A DNA stretch of 64,000 nt from Hyphomicrobiales bacterium (GCA_016124805.1 WGND01000003.1:372001-436000), one strand, 5' to 3'. Counted from the stretch's first letter, positions 18,314-28,236 are shown. A program made the numbers and translations. Notes: a model not told the origin generated them from the letters alone.

Positions 18314-18487
18314 TTGCGAGCTGCTTCAGACAGAATAGCGATAAAGCGCACAGTCGACTCATCCATTAGAACATTACAGGATGTTCGCCTGAATAGGCTG
18401 TCTCCAGCAAATCCCCCCGAAAGAGGGACCGCAGGGTAGGCATCGCGCAGGCGCTCGCATGAGAGCAGCGTAACAGGAACAGACAAA

Positions 18488-19384
18488 ATGGCAGACATTC
18501 CATTCGATCAGCGTGACGGTTTTATCTGGTATAATGGCGAGCTTGTGCCATGGGGTGATGCCAAGGTGCATGTGCTGACGCATGGCCTGCATTATGCCAG
18601 CTGTGTTTTTGAAGGTTGTCGCGCCTATGGCGGCGAGATTTTCAAGCTGCGCGAACATTCAGAGCGTCTGGTGAACTCGGCCCGCATTCTCGGCTTTGAG
18701 ATTCCCTACTCACTCGACGAAATTGATGACGCCTGCAAATCCGCCTTCAAGGCGCAGAAACTGGTCGATGGCTATCTTCGTCCCGTTGCCTGGCGGGGCA
18801 GCGAAATGATGGGCGTGAGCGCGCAAAAGAACCGCATCAATTTCGCGGTCGCTGCCTGGGCATGGCCGTCCTATTTCGATCCCGAACAGCGCAAGACGGG
18901 TATCCGTCTGGACATCGCAACATATAAGCGTCCTTCGCCCGAGACCGCGCCGTCCCATGCCAAGGCCGCCGGTCTCTACATGATCTGCACCATCTCCAAG
19001 CATGCCGCCGAGAACAAGGGCTATGCCGACGCGCTGATGTATGACTATCGCGGCTATGTGGCCGAAGCGACGGGCGCCAACATCTTCTTCGTGAAGGATG
19101 GCGTTATCCACACGCCGACGCCTGACTGTTTCCTCAATGGCATCACCCGTCAGACGGTGGTTGATCTGGCGCGCGCGCGCGGCATGGAAATCATCGAACG
19201 CCACATCATGCCTGATGAGCTTTCGACATTTTCCGAATGCTTCATCACGGGCACGGCGGCAGAAGTGACGCCGGTCGGCGAGATTGGTCCGCATCGTTTC
19301 ACACCGGGCCAGATCACGCATACGCTGTTTGAAGACTATATGGCAGCCGTCAATCCGTCAGTGAAGGTCGCCGCCAGCGCCTAA
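18488..19384 (+). CDS. ilvE: Branched-chain amino acid aminotransferase
   Basis: Fold-type IV PLP transaminase for the final step of Ile, Leu and Val synthesis. The Schiff-base Lys is K159 in SHAKAAGLY, with E193 in YVAEATGANIFFV and the motif NGITRQTVVDLARARG. 298 residues, full length. Divergent from the marR-regulator-kinase operon, an arrangement seen in other alphaproteobacteria. Monocistronic here; a palindromic repeat follows its stop. Confidence 0.94.
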   Translation: MADIPFDQRDGFIWYNGELVPWGDAKVHVLTHGLHYASCVFEGCRAYGGEIFKLREHSERLVNSARILGFEIPYSLDEIDDACKSAFKAQKLVDGYLRPVAWRGSEMMGVSAQKNRINFAVAAWAWPSYFDPEQRKTGIRLDIATYKRPSPETAPSHAKAAGLYMICTISKHAAENKGYADALMYDYRGYVAEATGANIFFVKDGVIHTPTPDCFLNGITRQTVVDLARARGMEIIERHIMPDELSTFSECFITGTAAEVTPVGEIGPHRFTPGQITHTLFEDYMAAVNPSVKVAASA

Positions 19385-19407
19385 GCGCTGCTGCTCTTCA
19401 CTCTTGT

Positions 19408-19483
19408 CGGGCCTTGCGGCCCGATCTTCCCTCTCCCCGGAGGGGAGAGGGCAAGCGAGCGAATGCGAGCGCGGGTGAGGGGG
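19408..19483 (+). repeat. Dispersed palindromic repeat, family B
   Basis: Hairpin CGGGCC-TTGC-GGCCCG, then a second hairpin CCTCTCCCC/GGGGAGAGG, a spacer and the terminal GGGTGAGGGGG. The same modules recur at 60395-60467 and around the DUF559 gene at 53407-53973. This copy fills the gap between the convergent ilvE and moaE genes. Confidence 0.75.
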
Positions 19484-19490
19484 CTGTCAC

Positions 19491-19940
19491 TTAATCATCC
19501 CAGCGTTTGGCGGCCAGATCATCGCTGTCGCGCGCATCGACCCATTTTTCTGTCGCGCCATCGCTCTCGCGTTTCCAGAAGGGTGCGCGGGTCTTGAGAT
19601 AATCCATCAGAAATTCAGCGGCCTTGAAAGCATCCTCCCGATGGGCGGATGCCGTGATGACCAGCACGATATTGTCGCCCGGTTCCAGCCTGCCAACGCG
19701 ATGGATGATGAGGCTTGCCCGCAAGGCCCAGCGGGCATGGGCTTCGGCCTCAATGCGGGTGAGCTCTTTCTCCGTCATGCCGGGATAATGTTCAAGCTCA
19801 AGCGTCGAGACCCTGTCGCCGTCATTGAGGTCGCGCACGAGGCCCGTAAAAGTGACGAGGGCGCCGATGTCCTTGCGCCCTGCCGTCAACGTCGCAATTT
19901 CAGACGAGATATCGAAATTGTCTGTCTGAACGCGGATCAT
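19491..19940 (-). CDS. moaE: Molybdopterin synthase catalytic subunit
   Basis: With MoaD converts precursor Z to molybdopterin. 149 residues from the ATG at 19940; the region upstream in the same frame is the moaD gene. Family motifs: GALVTFTGLVRD, LELEHYPGMTEKEL, IIHRVGRLEPGDNIVLV, and APFWKRE near the C-terminus with active-site Lys. Starts one base after the moaD stop, so the two subunits are co-translated. Confidence 0.94.
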   Translation of the reverse strand: MIRVQTDNFDISSEIATLTAGRKDIGALVTFTGLVRDLNDGDRVSTLELEHYPGMTEKELTRIEAEAHARWALRASLIIHRVGRLEPGDNIVLVITASAHREDAFKAAEFLMDYLKTRAPFWKRESDGATEKWVDARDSDDLAAKRWDD

Positions 19941-19941
19941 C

Positions 19942-20193
19942 TCAGCCACCCGTGACAGGCGGGAAGAAGGCAATTTCACGCGCACCGATGATCGAGGCCT
20001 CGAAGGGGGCATGTTCCTGATCAATGGCGGCGCGCAGGAAGACGAGAGATTCAAAAGCGGCGGCAAAATCATCATTGCGGCTGCGCATCCAGACAATCAG
20101 CGAATGGAGATCGCTCAGGCCCTCGGGCAGATCGATATCTTCCTCACTCACGCCGACCATGTCGCGCAGTGATCCGAAATAGAGGACTTTCAT
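19942..20193 (-). CDS. moaD: Molybdopterin synthase sulfur carrier subunit
   Basis: 83-residue beta-grasp protein ending in Gly-Gly (PPVTGG), the C-terminus that is thiocarboxylated before sulfur transfer. LYFGSLRDMVG at the N-terminus is typical. Its ATG overlaps the pgsA stop (ATGA at 20190-20193), giving the order pgsA-moaD-moaE common in alphaproteobacteria. Confidence 0.93.
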   Translation of the reverse strand: MKVLYFGSLRDMVGVSEEDIDLPEGLSDLHSLIVWMRSRNDDFAAAFESLVFLRAAIDQEHAPFEASIIGAREIAFFPPVTGG

Positions 20194-20765
20194 TTCAGCT
20201 TCTCGTCGGCCGCGTTGAGATGGCCGATGCCGGCGCGGAAATAGTCATAGCCCGTATAGAGCGTCAGAATGGCGGCTGCCCAGAGCAGGGTCAGGCCGAC
20301 TTCCGAAATGCCGGTAATGACTTTATCGCCCGCAGGTCCTGCCAGCATGAAGGAGAGGGCGACCATCTGGATGGCCGTCTTCCATTTGGCAAGCTGGGTC
20401 ACCGGCACGCTGACGCGCAGCTCGGCGAGAAATTCGCGAAGCCCGGAGACCAGAATTTCGCGGCAGAGAATGATCAGCGCGGCCCAGAGTGAAAAGCCGT
20501 AAATCTGACCTTCCTTGGTCAGGACCAGCAGCACGGCGGCAACCAGCAGCTTGTCGGCAATGGGGTCCAGCATGCGGCCCAATGTGGATTGCTGTTCCCA
20601 GGCGCGCGCCAGATAGCCGTCAAAGAAATCGGTGATGGCCGCCAGGATGAAGATGAAGAGGGCCGTCCAATGGCCCAGATCGCCGCGCAGATAAAAGGCG
20701 GCCACAACGGCGGGCACCATGGCTATGCGGAAATAGGTGAGGAGATTGGGCAGGTTGGTCGCCAT
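20190..20765 (-). CDS. pgsA: CDP-diacylglycerol-glycerol-3-phosphate 3-phosphatidyltransferase
   Basis: Inner-membrane enzyme making phosphatidylglycerophosphate, the first committed step to phosphatidylglycerol and cardiolipin, the lipid donor used by Lgt. The CDP-alcohol phosphatase/transferase signature (DGYLAR, then AWEQQSTLGRMLDPIADK) holds the conserved Asp residues. About five membrane helices; 191 residues. Sits 49 bp after uvrC. Confidence 0.94.
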   Translation of the reverse strand: MATNLPNLLTYFRIAMVPAVVAAFYLRGDLGHWTALFIFILAAITDFFDGYLARAWEQQSTLGRMLDPIADKLLVAAVLLVLTKEGQIYGFSLWAALIILCREILVSGLREFLAELRVSVPVTQLAKWKTAIQMVALSFMLAGPAGDKVITGISEVGLTLLWAAAILTLYTGYDYFRAGIGHLNAADEKLK

Positions 20766-20814
20766 GTCGGGAGTCCGCTTTCAGCTGCGTTTGGCCCAGC
20801 ATAGCATCCCCGTT

Positions 20815-22782
20815 TCATTTGTTGAGGGGCGAAGGCAAGGATTCTGCAATCCCGTGGAAATGATCATAGACGAGGCGGGCGATTTTCTCGCTGATGCCTT
20901 CAACAGCCATAAGGTCGGCAAGGCCGGCGCGGGCAACCGAGCGGGCAGAGCCGAAATGCTTCAAAAGGGCCCGTTTGCGGCCCGGCCCGATACCCGCAAT
21001 CTCGTCCAGCGGATTGGCCGTGATGGCCTTGGACCGGCGGGCCCTGTGCGTGCCGATGGCATAGCGATGAGCCTCGTCGCGCAGGCGCTGCAGGTAGTAG
21101 AGCACTGGATTGCGCGGTTCGAGCATGAAGGGTGCCTTGCCCGCCACAAAGAAGCGTTCGCGGCCTGCATCGCGCTCTGGCCCCTTGGCGACACCGACCA
21201 CCAGCACGCTGTCGATGCCCAGATCGGCTAGGACCTCCATGGCCACATTATACTGCCCCGCGCCGCCATCGATCAGGATGATGTCGGGCCAGTTGCTTTC
21301 GCGCTCGCTATTGGGCGTGGCCTCGTCATCTTCCTTGAGCAGGCGGGAGAAGCGGCGCGTCAGCACCTCGCGCATCATGGCAATGTCGTTGTTGTTCTTT
21401 GTCTCCGGGTCCGTGTCGCCCGCAATGCCAGCGGTCTTGATATTGAATTTCCGGTATTGAGACTTCATGAAGCCTTCGGGCCCCGACACGATCATGCCGC
21501 CGACAGGTTTTGAGCCCTGAATGTGACTGTTGTCATAGACTTCGATGCGTTCGGGCGCCGCGTCGAGACCGAAGATTTCAGCAACGCCTTCGAGCAGTTT
21601 GCGCTGGCTGGAGGATTCGGCCAGACGACGGCCCAGCGCTTCGCGGGCATTGGTCATGGCATGGGCGACAAGCTCTTTCTTCTCGCCACGTGCGGGCACG
21701 CCGATGGCGACCTTGCGCTCGGCGCGGATGCTCAGCGCTTCGGCCAGCAGCGCCTTGCCGGGTATTTCATGGCTCAGCACCACGAGGCGCGGCGGGAACC
21801 GGTCTTCATAAAACTGCGCCAGAAAGGCATCCAGCACGTCGCCAATATCCATGTCCTTGTCGTGGCGCGGGAAATAGGCGCGGTTGCCCCAGTTCTGCCC
21901 GGCGCGAAAGAAGAAGACCTGAATGCAGGTCTGTCCGCCTTCCTGAAAGGCCGCAAAGAGATCGGCTTCATGGATGGTGCGCGGATTTATGCCCTGATGC
22001 TGCTGGATCTGGGTGAGCGCGCGGATGCGGTCGCGGTAAATGGCGGCGCGCTCATAATCGAGATCATTGGCGGCCGTTTCCATCGCTTCCACCAGCGCGC
22101 GCTGTGTCTTGCGGCTCTTGCCGCGCAGGAAGGCACGCGCTTCCGACATCAGTTCGGCATAGCCTTCCTTGCCGATCTCGCCGGTGCAAGGCGCACTGCA
22201 TCTCTTGATCTGGAAGAGCAGGCAGGGGCGGGTGCGGCTTTCAAAGACGCTGTCGGTGCAGCTGCGCAGCAGGAACGCTTTCTGCAGCGCATTGAGCGTG
22301 GCGTTGACGGCACCGGCGCTGGCGAAGGGGCCAAAATAGTCGCCCTTGCGGCTGCGCGCGCCGCGATGCTTGAGCACCTGGGGAAAATCATGATCGCCGG
22401 TCAGCAGAATATGCGGGAAGGTCTTGTCGTCGCGCAGCAGCACATTGTAGCGCGGTTTGAGACGCTTGATGAGATTGGCTTCCAGAAGCAGGGCATCTGT
22501 CTCGGTGGCGGTGGTGATGAATTCCATTGAAGCCGTGGCCGAGATCATGCGGGCAATGCGATTGGTATGGCCGCCGATTTTTGCATAATTCGAGACGCGC
22601 TTCTTGAGGCTGCGGGCCTTGCCCACATAGAGAACGTCGCCATTCACGTCATACATGCGATAGACGCCGGGGCTGTCGGGCAGCAGCTTCACGCGCTCCG
22701 TGATCACGCTCACGCCCACCGGCACGCTGGCGGCGCGGGCCGTTGCAGGGGCGTTATTTTCCGTATCGTCCTGACTGCTCAT
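20815..22782 (-). CDS. uvrC: Excinuclease ABC subunit C
   Basis: Makes the dual incisions in nucleotide excision repair with UvrA and UvrB. The GIY-YIG nuclease domain is at about 35-115 ([18 protein letters not shown]), the UVR segment near 225, the RNase H-like nuclease with DSH-type residues around 435-600, and the tandem helix-hairpin-helix near the C-terminus ([18 protein letters not shown]). 655 residues. uvrB lies 6 kb away, so the two incision subunits are not in one operon. Confidence 0.95.
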   Translation of the reverse strand: MSSQDDTENNAPATARAASVPVGVSVITERVKLLPDSPGVYRMYDVNGDVLYVGKARSLKKRVSNYAKIGGHTNRIARMISATASMEFITTATETDALLLEANLIKRLKPRYNVLLRDDKTFPHILLTGDHDFPQVLKHRGARSRKGDYFGPFASAGAVNATLNALQKAFLLRSCTDSVFESRTRPCLLFQIKRCSAPCTGEIGKEGYAELMSEARAFLRGKSRKTQRALVEAMETAANDLDYERAAIYRDRIRALTQIQQHQGINPRTIHEADLFAAFQEGGQTCIQVFFFRAGQNWGNRAYFPRHDKDMDIGDVLDAFLAQFYEDRFPPRLVVLSHEIPGKALLAEALSIRAERKVAIGVPARGEKKELVAHAMTNAREALGRRLAESSSQRKLLEGVAEIFGLDAAPERIEVYDNSHIQGSKPVGGMIVSGPEGFMKSQYRKFNIKTAGIAGDTDPETKNNNDIAMMREVLTRRFSRLLKEDDEATPNSERESNWPDIILIDGGAGQYNVAMEVLADLGIDSVLVVGVAKGPERDAGRERFFVAGKAPFMLEPRNPVLYYLQRLRDEAHRYAIGTHRARRSKAITANPLDEIAGIGPGRKRALLKHFGSARSVARAGLADLMAVEGISEKIARLVYDHFHGIAESLPSPLNK

Positions 22783-23164
22783 GGATATTTCGGCTTTGGT
22801 GTCTCGGCGGGATGGAACGGGAATCAGAGTCTATTTGGTGTCCCTCCAACAGACGAACAACATAACTGTCAGCCTGTGGATAAGTTTGTTGAAACTTTGA
22901 GCGGCAAATCCGTCAAGTCTTTGTAACAATTAACTTTTATGACGTCTGGTTAATAGAGTCGAAAACATAACCCATTGATATCATTGGGAAAAATATCGTG
23001 TGTGACAGAATGTTATGGCGCGTTAATCATATTGACATCGAAATCAGGGTTTGGCAGAGGCCTCAATTCGGCTGTGTACAAATCTTCCGTACCCGTCGAA
23101 TGTCCGCCTCAAAGCCTTGATTTTGTTATGTCTTTACTCGCCGTAAGTGGAGACGCTGAACGCC
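22783..23164. other. AT-rich intergenic region between uvrC and folB
   Basis: A 382-bp gap with no convincing gene. It holds one perfect DnaA-box nonamer (TGTGGATAA, 22875-22883) and a looser one (TGTGTACAA, 23073-23081), and is visibly AT-richer than the flanks. It should contain the uvrC promoter. Nothing else supports an origin here. Confidence 0.6.
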
Positions 23165-23572
23165 TTATTTTTGAGGCCGGACTCGCTCGATTTCAACACC
23201 CACGCTGGCGGCCTCCGGAATCACCGCCAATTTCTCGACTCGGACGAGTGCCACGGCGACGCGTTCATCTTCAAGACAGGCGGCCGCAATGCGTTCGGCC
23301 AGCGTCTCGACCAGTTTGAGATGGCCTTCATTGACAATATCGCGGATGCGGTTCACGACGATTTCATAGGAGACGACATTGGCGATGAGGTCGCCATGTG
23401 CGGCTTCGTTGACTGTCAGATCGACATTCACGCGAATGGGCTGCGTGCGGCCATGCTCATGCTGATAGACGCCGATATGAGCGTCGAGCATGAGATCGCG
23501 CACGAAAACATGGCGGATGGCGCGGGCGGCATCGGCTATTTTCAGGGGGGTAACGTTTTCTGGCGTGCTCAT
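23165..23572 (-). CDS. folB: Dihydroneopterin aldolase
   Basis: Folate pathway: cleaves dihydroneopterin to 6-hydroxymethyl-dihydropterin. RHVFVRDLMLDAHIGVYQHEHGRTQPIRVNVDL contains the conserved Glu near 39, and LVETLAERIA is the second family motif with the catalytic Lys/Glu region. 135 residues. The SDR gene upstream on the same strand ends 32 bp before it, consistent with a pterin operon. Confidence 0.92.
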   Translation of the reverse strand: MSTPENVTPLKIADAARAIRHVFVRDLMLDAHIGVYQHEHGRTQPIRVNVDLTVNEAAHGDLIANVVSYEIVVNRIRDIVNEGHLKLVETLAERIAAACLEDERVAVALVRVEKLAVIPEAASVGVEIERVRPQK

Positions 23573-23604
23573 AGGCTGTCTTTACCCCTTTTGGGCGGTT
23601 TCGG

Positions 23605-24357
23605 CTACTCGGGAATGCCGAGAATATCGGGCGTCTCCCATGCCAGATGCTGGCCGCCATCCAGCGCGATCATCTGCCCTGTCATGGCGGGTGCCGCCAG
23701 AATAAACCGCACAGCCGTGGCGATTTCATCGGGGCTTGTGCCATGGCCCAGAATGGTTGCCCTGGTCTGGCGCTCAAAATCTTCCTGTGACTGGCGGGCA
23801 TTGGCAAGCGTCGGGCCGGGGCCGATGCCGTTGACGCGGATATCGGGCGCCAGCGACATGGCGAGCACCTGCGTCAGATCCCACAAGCCCATCTTGCTGA
23901 TCGTATAGGACAGGAAGCGCGGCGTCGGGCGCCAGACGCGCTGGTCGATGATGTTGATGATATTGCCCTTGCTCTCTGCCGGCAGCTGGGCGGCAAAGGC
24001 CTGCGCCAGAAAGGCGGGCGCACGCAGATTGGCCTGGGCGTGATCATCCCAGCTTTCCACGCTCATGGTCTCGGCCTCATCGCTTTCAAAGAGCGAGGCA
24101 TTGTTGATGAGCAGGGTGATCGCCCCAAGCGTGCGAGAAGCCTCGGCCATCATCTCGGCAGGCGCTGCCGCGTTGCGCAGATCGGCCTGCAGTGTGGTTG
24201 CCCGGCCGCCCATGGCTTCAATCTCGGCCTTCAGGCTTTCAGCCTCGGGCTCGGAATTGTTGTGATGGATGGCGATGGACCAGCCGTCTTTGGCCAGTTC
24301 CAGTGCGAGGGTACGACCGATGCGCTTGGCCGCGCCGGTGATGAGGGCATTTTTCAT
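23605..24357 (-). CDS. SDR-family oxidoreductase, pteridine reductase/FolM-like
   Basis: 250-residue short-chain dehydrogenase. The cofactor loop reads TGAAKRIG, the Arg-containing TGxxxRxG form typical of pteridine reductases (PTR1, FolM) rather than TGxxxGxG. NNAS follows near 86, then the catalytic Tyr-Lys in SYTISKMGLW. Its position directly ahead of folB, with a one-base gap from the antiporter gene, fits dihydropterin reduction. Substrate specificity is inferred. Confidence 0.8.
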   Translation of the reverse strand: MKNALITGAAKRIGRTLALELAKDGWSIAIHHNNSEPEAESLKAEIEAMGGRATTLQADLRNAAAPAEMMAEASRTLGAITLLINNASLFESDEAETMSVESWDDHAQANLRAPAFLAQAFAAQLPAESKGNIINIIDQRVWRPTPRFLSYTISKMGLWDLTQVLAMSLAPDIRVNGIGPGPTLANARQSQEDFERQTRATILGHGTSPDEIATAVRFILAAPAMTGQMIALDGGQHLAWETPDILGIPE

Positions 24358-24358
24358 G

Positions 24359-25387
24359 TCAGACGCTCACGCGTTGCAGAATGGCATAGAGATAGGCGAC
24401 ATAAGCTAGAACGAATATCGCTCCGTTCAACCGGGTGATGCTGCCCTTTGACATGATGATCGGCAGGATGGCAAGCGATGTGATGAGCATGACCCAGAGG
24501 TCAACATGCAGGAACTCGGGTGCGACAGTGATGGGGGCAACAAAAGAGGCCACACCCAGTATCGCCAGAATGTTGAGGATGTTGCTGCCGATGACATTGC
24601 CGATGGCCACGCCTTCTTCGCGCCGCCAGGCTGCGACAAGCGATGTTGAAATTTCCGGCAGCGATGTGCCCACCGCAATGAGTGAAAGGGCGATCACGGA
24701 TTCAGGCACGGCAAAGGCGCGCGCAATATCGGTGCCGCCGATGACAACCAGATGCGCCCCGATCGGCAAGCCGATGCAGCCGATCAGGATATAGCCGCCA
24801 ATCACCAGCCACGAAACGGATGTGGAGGGGATATCCTTATGCAGAACATCCTCGGCTCTTTCTTCCAGACGGGTTTCATCTTTTGTGACTTCCAGCGCCA
24901 TGGCGCGGGCCTCGGCGGCGCGGGTGCGCGCTTCCAGTTTGTTTTTCTGCACATCCTCGCGTGACCAGATGAAATAGATCGCGGTTAGCACCAGCAGCAG
25001 AAACCCTTCGCCGCGCGTGATGGGCCCGATAAAGGCAAGCACGATGAGGATGACACTGGCACCGATCATCATGAGGGCATTGCCACGCAGCGAGGGCTGG
25101 TTGCAGGCGAGCGGATATATAAGCGCGGGCAGGCCCAGCACCAGCAGGATATTGGCGATGTTGCTGCCCACCACATTGCCAATGGCGATGTCGGGCGAAC
25201 CGATGAGGGCGGCGTCGGTCGCTATCATGAGTTCGGGCATGGAGGTGCCCAGCGCCACGATTGTCAGCGAAATGACCAGTGATGACACGCCGAGGCGGGC
25301 AGCCAGCGACACCGCGCCGCGCACAAGCAGATCGCCGCAAAATACCAGCAGCACGAAACCACTGATCAGCCAGACATACATCAACAT
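24359..25387 (-). CDS. Calcium/sodium antiporter (CaCA superfamily)
   Basis: Inner-membrane cation exchanger of about ten helices in two inverted halves, each with its alpha-repeat: VALGTSMPEL (first half) and AVGTSLPEIS (second). GNVVGSNIANILLVLG and GNVIGSNILNILAILG are the paired second motifs. A cytoplasmic charged linker of about 45 residues joins the halves. 342 residues, close to E. coli YrbG. One base ahead of the SDR gene. Confidence 0.9.
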   Translation of the reverse strand: MLMYVWLISGFVLLVFCGDLLVRGAVSLAARLGVSSLVISLTIVALGTSMPELMIATDAALIGSPDIAIGNVVGSNIANILLVLGLPALIYPLACNQPSLRGNALMMIGASVILIVLAFIGPITRGEGFLLLVLTAIYFIWSREDVQKNKLEARTRAAEARAMALEVTKDETRLEERAEDVLHKDIPSTSVSWLVIGGYILIGCIGLPIGAHLVVIGGTDIARAFAVPESVIALSLIAVGTSLPEISTSLVAAWRREEGVAIGNVIGSNILNILAILGVASFVAPITVAPEFLHVDLWVMLITSLAILPIIMSKGSITRLNGAIFVLAYVAYLYAILQRVSV

Positions 25388-25420
25388 GGAGTCTTCTTTC
25401 GTCGCATCGGGTCAAAGCTG

Positions 25421-25786
25421 TCAGACAGCATAGATGACATATTGCTTGCGCGTGCGTGTGACCACATGCCAGGTGCCTTCAAATCCCCTGGGGATTACAA
25501 AGGCATCGCCGGCGCGCACGGTGAAGCTTTCACCATTCTTGTCCGTGATGATGCTCTCGCCCTCAAGGATGTGGCAGAACTCGTCCTCGTCATAGATGAT
25601 CTTCCAGCAGCCCGGTTCGGATTCCCATATGCCTGAAAAGAAGCGGTTGTCGGCGGAGGTATAGAGGTTCCAGCTGTTGTTGGTCGGCGTGCCGCTGACA
25701 ATGCGTTCGGGCGCGGGCGCGCCGGCTTCCGGCTTGAGCCCCGTAATATCAAACAGGACGAAACCGCTTTTTTCTGTCGCGCTCAT
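25421..25786 (-). CDS. Cupin domain protein (DUF861/Cupin_3 type)
   Basis: 121 residues, a single small beta-barrel: FFSGIWESEPGCWKIIYDEDEFCHILEGESIITDKNG, then AGDAFVIPRGFEGTWHV. The metal-site pattern of classic cupins is altered (Glu/Cys/His rather than three His), as in the DUF861 group related to ureidoglycolate-type proteins. The ATG at 25786 was chosen; upstream in the same frame lies the divergent acyltransferase gene. Role unknown. Confidence 0.8.
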   Translation of the reverse strand: MSATEKSGFVLFDITGLKPEAGAPAPERIVSGTPTNNSWNLYTSADNRFFSGIWESEPGCWKIIYDEDEFCHILEGESIITDKNGESFTVRAGDAFVIPRGFEGTWHVVTRTRKQYVIYAV

Positions 25787-25921
25787 ATGGCTCTCCCTAT
25801 CAGGTCCGACATCGTTAACAGGGCAACTAGATGGAGGTTTCATCTTTTTGGCAAGACTCTTGCTCTTTTTCACCCATGGGACGGGCGCGATGTGCCGCAA
25901 TAAGACACCGGGGTTAAGGAT

Positions 25922-27160
25922 ATGAGGCAGAATAGCGAGAGACATATCGTCGAAGCGGGGGCACTGGCACCGATCAGTGATGCGCTGCACAGGACTGTTT
26001 TGCGCAGCGAACCGCCCCGTTCCCGTCTCGCGCTGGCAAGCGGCATCCAGATTTATGGAAGTTTCGAGGAAGCCGAACCTGTCTGGCGCGAATTTGAGGG
26101 CACGGCGCAGGGCACGGCCTTTCAGCGTTTTGACTGGCTCTCGAACTGGCACAAATATGTCGGCGAGGCCGAAGGCATCGAGCCAGCCATCGTGACCGTG
26201 ACCCGCGGTGGCCATGTCATCATGCTCGCGGCGCTGGGCATTGAATGGCATATGGGCCTGCGCCGTCTGATCTGGCTCGGTGGCCGCATGGCCGACTACA
26301 AGGCCCCGCTTCTTGCCGCCGATTTTGCGACCTATGTTTCGCCGGATGGCTTTCCGACGCTGTGGCGCCAGATCTGCCGGGCGCTGCCGCCGCATGATTT
26401 CGTGCAGCTGGAAGACCAGCCCGAATTTGTCGCGGGTGCGCTCAATCCTTTTGCCACGCTGGACAGCCAGCCCTCCGCCGACAAGGCCTATGTCTTTTCG
26501 CTACCCGATACGTTTGAAGAATTGACCATGCGCTATCGCCCCGAGACGCGCCGCATTGACCGCGCCAAGGCGCGCAAGCTTAGTGCGCTGGGCAAGGTTG
26601 CCTTCAGGACCATCCGGCCCGGCGTTGAAGCCGCCCTCAAGCTTGATGAAATTCTTGACCACAAGGCGGCCCAGCTGCGTGCGCAGGGCGTTCATTCGAT
26701 CTTCGAGGATGAGGCCTATCGCGCCGCCTTCCGCAGTCTGGCGCTGCTGAGTGGCGATTATGCGATTGTTGAGGTGGCGGAACTGACGCTGGATGGCAAG
26801 TTCCTGTCGGGCAGTGTATCGCTGCAAATGCAGGGACATTCCACCCTGATCGTGCACACCTATGTGCAGGGGCTGCATGACAGGCTCTCGCCCGGCCGCC
26901 TGCATCTGCTTGAGCATCTGAATGCGAGTATCGAGGCCGGCTACCGGACCTATGATCTGTCGGTGGGCCATGCGCCCTACAAGACCAGCTTCTGTGATGC
27001 GCCCATGTCGATGTTCAGCCACATCTCGGCGCGCAATGCGGTGGCCTATCCGCTTGTCGGCGCCGTGCAGGCCCGGGTGGCGTTGAAACGCTCGATCAAG
27101 GCCAATCCGAAACTGATGGGCGTCTATCGCCGCCTTCGGGAGAAATTTGCCGGCGCCTGA
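25922..27160 (+). CDS. GNAT-type acyltransferase, FemAB/CelD-like
   Basis: 412 residues, cytosolic. The N-terminal half resembles the CelD/BcsL family (FQRFDWLSNWHKYVGE) and the C-terminal half is the Acetyltransf_6 GNAT domain, with FEDEAYRAAFRSLA and SPGRLHLLEHLNASIEAGYRTYDLSVGHAPYKTSF. Related proteins occur in exopolysaccharide and cellulose loci; none is nearby, so the substrate is unknown. Divergent from the cupin gene; convergent with the next gene across a 3-bp gap. Confidence 0.8.
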   Translation: MRQNSERHIVEAGALAPISDALHRTVLRSEPPRSRLALASGIQIYGSFEEAEPVWREFEGTAQGTAFQRFDWLSNWHKYVGEAEGIEPAIVTVTRGGHVIMLAALGIEWHMGLRRLIWLGGRMADYKAPLLAADFATYVSPDGFPTLWRQICRALPPHDFVQLEDQPEFVAGALNPFATLDSQPSADKAYVFSLPDTFEELTMRYRPETRRIDRAKARKLSALGKVAFRTIRPGVEAALKLDEILDHKAAQLRAQGVHSIFEDEAYRAAFRSLALLSGDYAIVEVAELTLDGKFLSGSVSLQMQGHSTLIVHTYVQGLHDRLSPGRLHLLEHLNASIEAGYRTYDLSVGHAPYKTSFCDAPMSMFSHISARNAVAYPLVGAVQARVALKRSIKANPKLMGVYRRLREKFAGA

Positions 27161-27163
27161 CGC

Positions 27164-27724
27164 CTAGCTCTGCGGACGCTTGTCCCAGGGTTCGAGTGTG
27201 CCGGCAATCAGGCGCGGAACGGGATTGTCCATCTGGGTGATGGCGGCGCTTGAAATCTCGTCATGGGTCAGCCAGCGCGTGCTGCCATCCTCACCGATCA
27301 CAAATCCCAAGATCACCTGTGCATAGCGCAGCGAGGGTTGCAGGCTCAGCGCCTGGGCCCGGCGCTCGGCAATGGAGGCTTCGCCGTCCTTGCCCATGAG
27401 GATCGAGCGGCTACCCATCACCTCGATCAACCGGCCATCCGGCGCGATCATGCCATCAAGTGCGGCACGCAACAGATCGGCGGGCGGGCGGATCCAGCTC
27501 AGCACCAGATCATAGGGCGCATGGACGGCGACGGCGTCGAGAAAGCGGGCGACATTCTCATAGCTCTCATTGAGGCGGGCCAGCTTCACGTCGAGCACAT
27601 CATTGTCAAAACTGAAATCATCGGCATGGCGTGAGACAAGATACGCCTTTTTTGAGCGTGCCGCGGCATGTGCCGCTGCCGCTTTCAGCATGCCGGTGGT
27701 GCCGATCAGGAGGGTTTTGGTCAT
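27164..27724 (-). CDS. Hypothetical Rossmann-fold protein
   Basis: 186 residues. The N-terminus TKTLLIGTTGMLKAAAAHAAARSKKAYLVSRHADD has the shape of an NAD(P)-binding start (GTTGMLK), and the rest is an alternating alpha/beta pattern resembling a truncated short-chain dehydrogenase without a Tyr-x-x-x-Lys active site. It may be a binding protein or an unusual reductase. No partner is evident; it is divergent from a small membrane protein. Confidence 0.65.
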   Translation of the reverse strand: MTKTLLIGTTGMLKAAAAHAAARSKKAYLVSRHADDFSFDNDVLDVKLARLNESYENVARFLDAVAVHAPYDLVLSWIRPPADLLRAALDGMIAPDGRLIEVMGSRSILMGKDGEASIAERRAQALSLQPSLRYAQVILGFVIGEDGSTRWLTHDEISSAAITQMDNPVPRLIAGTLEPWDKRPQS

Positions 27725-27807
27725 CTTGGCATCCGATAACGCAGAGTTGAATTGCGCCGCGCCGCGTCTGCGGCTCTGATGACCTCCATAACAGGGGAGG
27801 GGACGTC

Positions 27808-28215
27808 ATGGAACAGTTTATGGAGTCACTGCAGGCCGCCATGGCCGCGCAGAATGTCTATGTCGCGGCGCTGCCGCAATGGGTGCAGCTCTGGATGAAC
27901 TGGATGGCAGTCTGCCTGTTTCTCGGCAGTCTGGTTTTTGCCATTTTCAAGGTGGAAGCGCGCTGGCTGCTGCTGGCCAATCTCATCCTGATCGTGGCGA
28001 CCATGGCGCTGGGCATGAGCATCGGCTGGAACGGGCTCTGGGGCTCGACCCATCTCGTCATCTGGACGCCGGTGGTGATCTATTTCATCCGCCGCTGGCC
28101 TCTGATCGAGAAGCGCAGCGTCTATGGCGTCTGGTTCGTGCTGGCGCTGGCCACCATGATCATTTCGCTCATCTTTGATGCCAAGGATGTCGCGCAATAT
28201 CTGCTGGCGGCCTAG
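27808..28215 (+). CDS. Small integral membrane protein
   Basis: 135 residues with four predicted helices: LWMNWMAVCLFLGSLVFAIF, LLLANLILIVATMALGMSIG, a shorter one at HLVIWTPVVIYFIRR, and GVWFVLALATMIISLIFDA. No family recognised. It has a strong ribosome-binding site (AGGGGAGGGG) at good spacing. It is convergent with another small membrane protein of similar size, but the two are not clearly related. Confidence 0.7.
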   Translation: MEQFMESLQAAMAAQNVYVAALPQWVQLWMNWMAVCLFLGSLVFAIFKVEARWLLLANLILIVATMALGMSIGWNGLWGSTHLVIWTPVVIYFIRRWPLIEKRSVYGVWFVLALATMIISLIFDAKDVAQYLLAA

Positions 28216-28236
28216 TCGGTTGCGGCGGAGGGCCTT

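Noticed and set aside
22783-23164. Possible replication origin between uvrC and folB (AT-rich with a perfect DnaA box)
   Set aside because: Only one perfect and one relaxed DnaA box, no cluster or unwinding-type repeats, and the flanking genes are not those normally seen at alphaproteobacterial origins.
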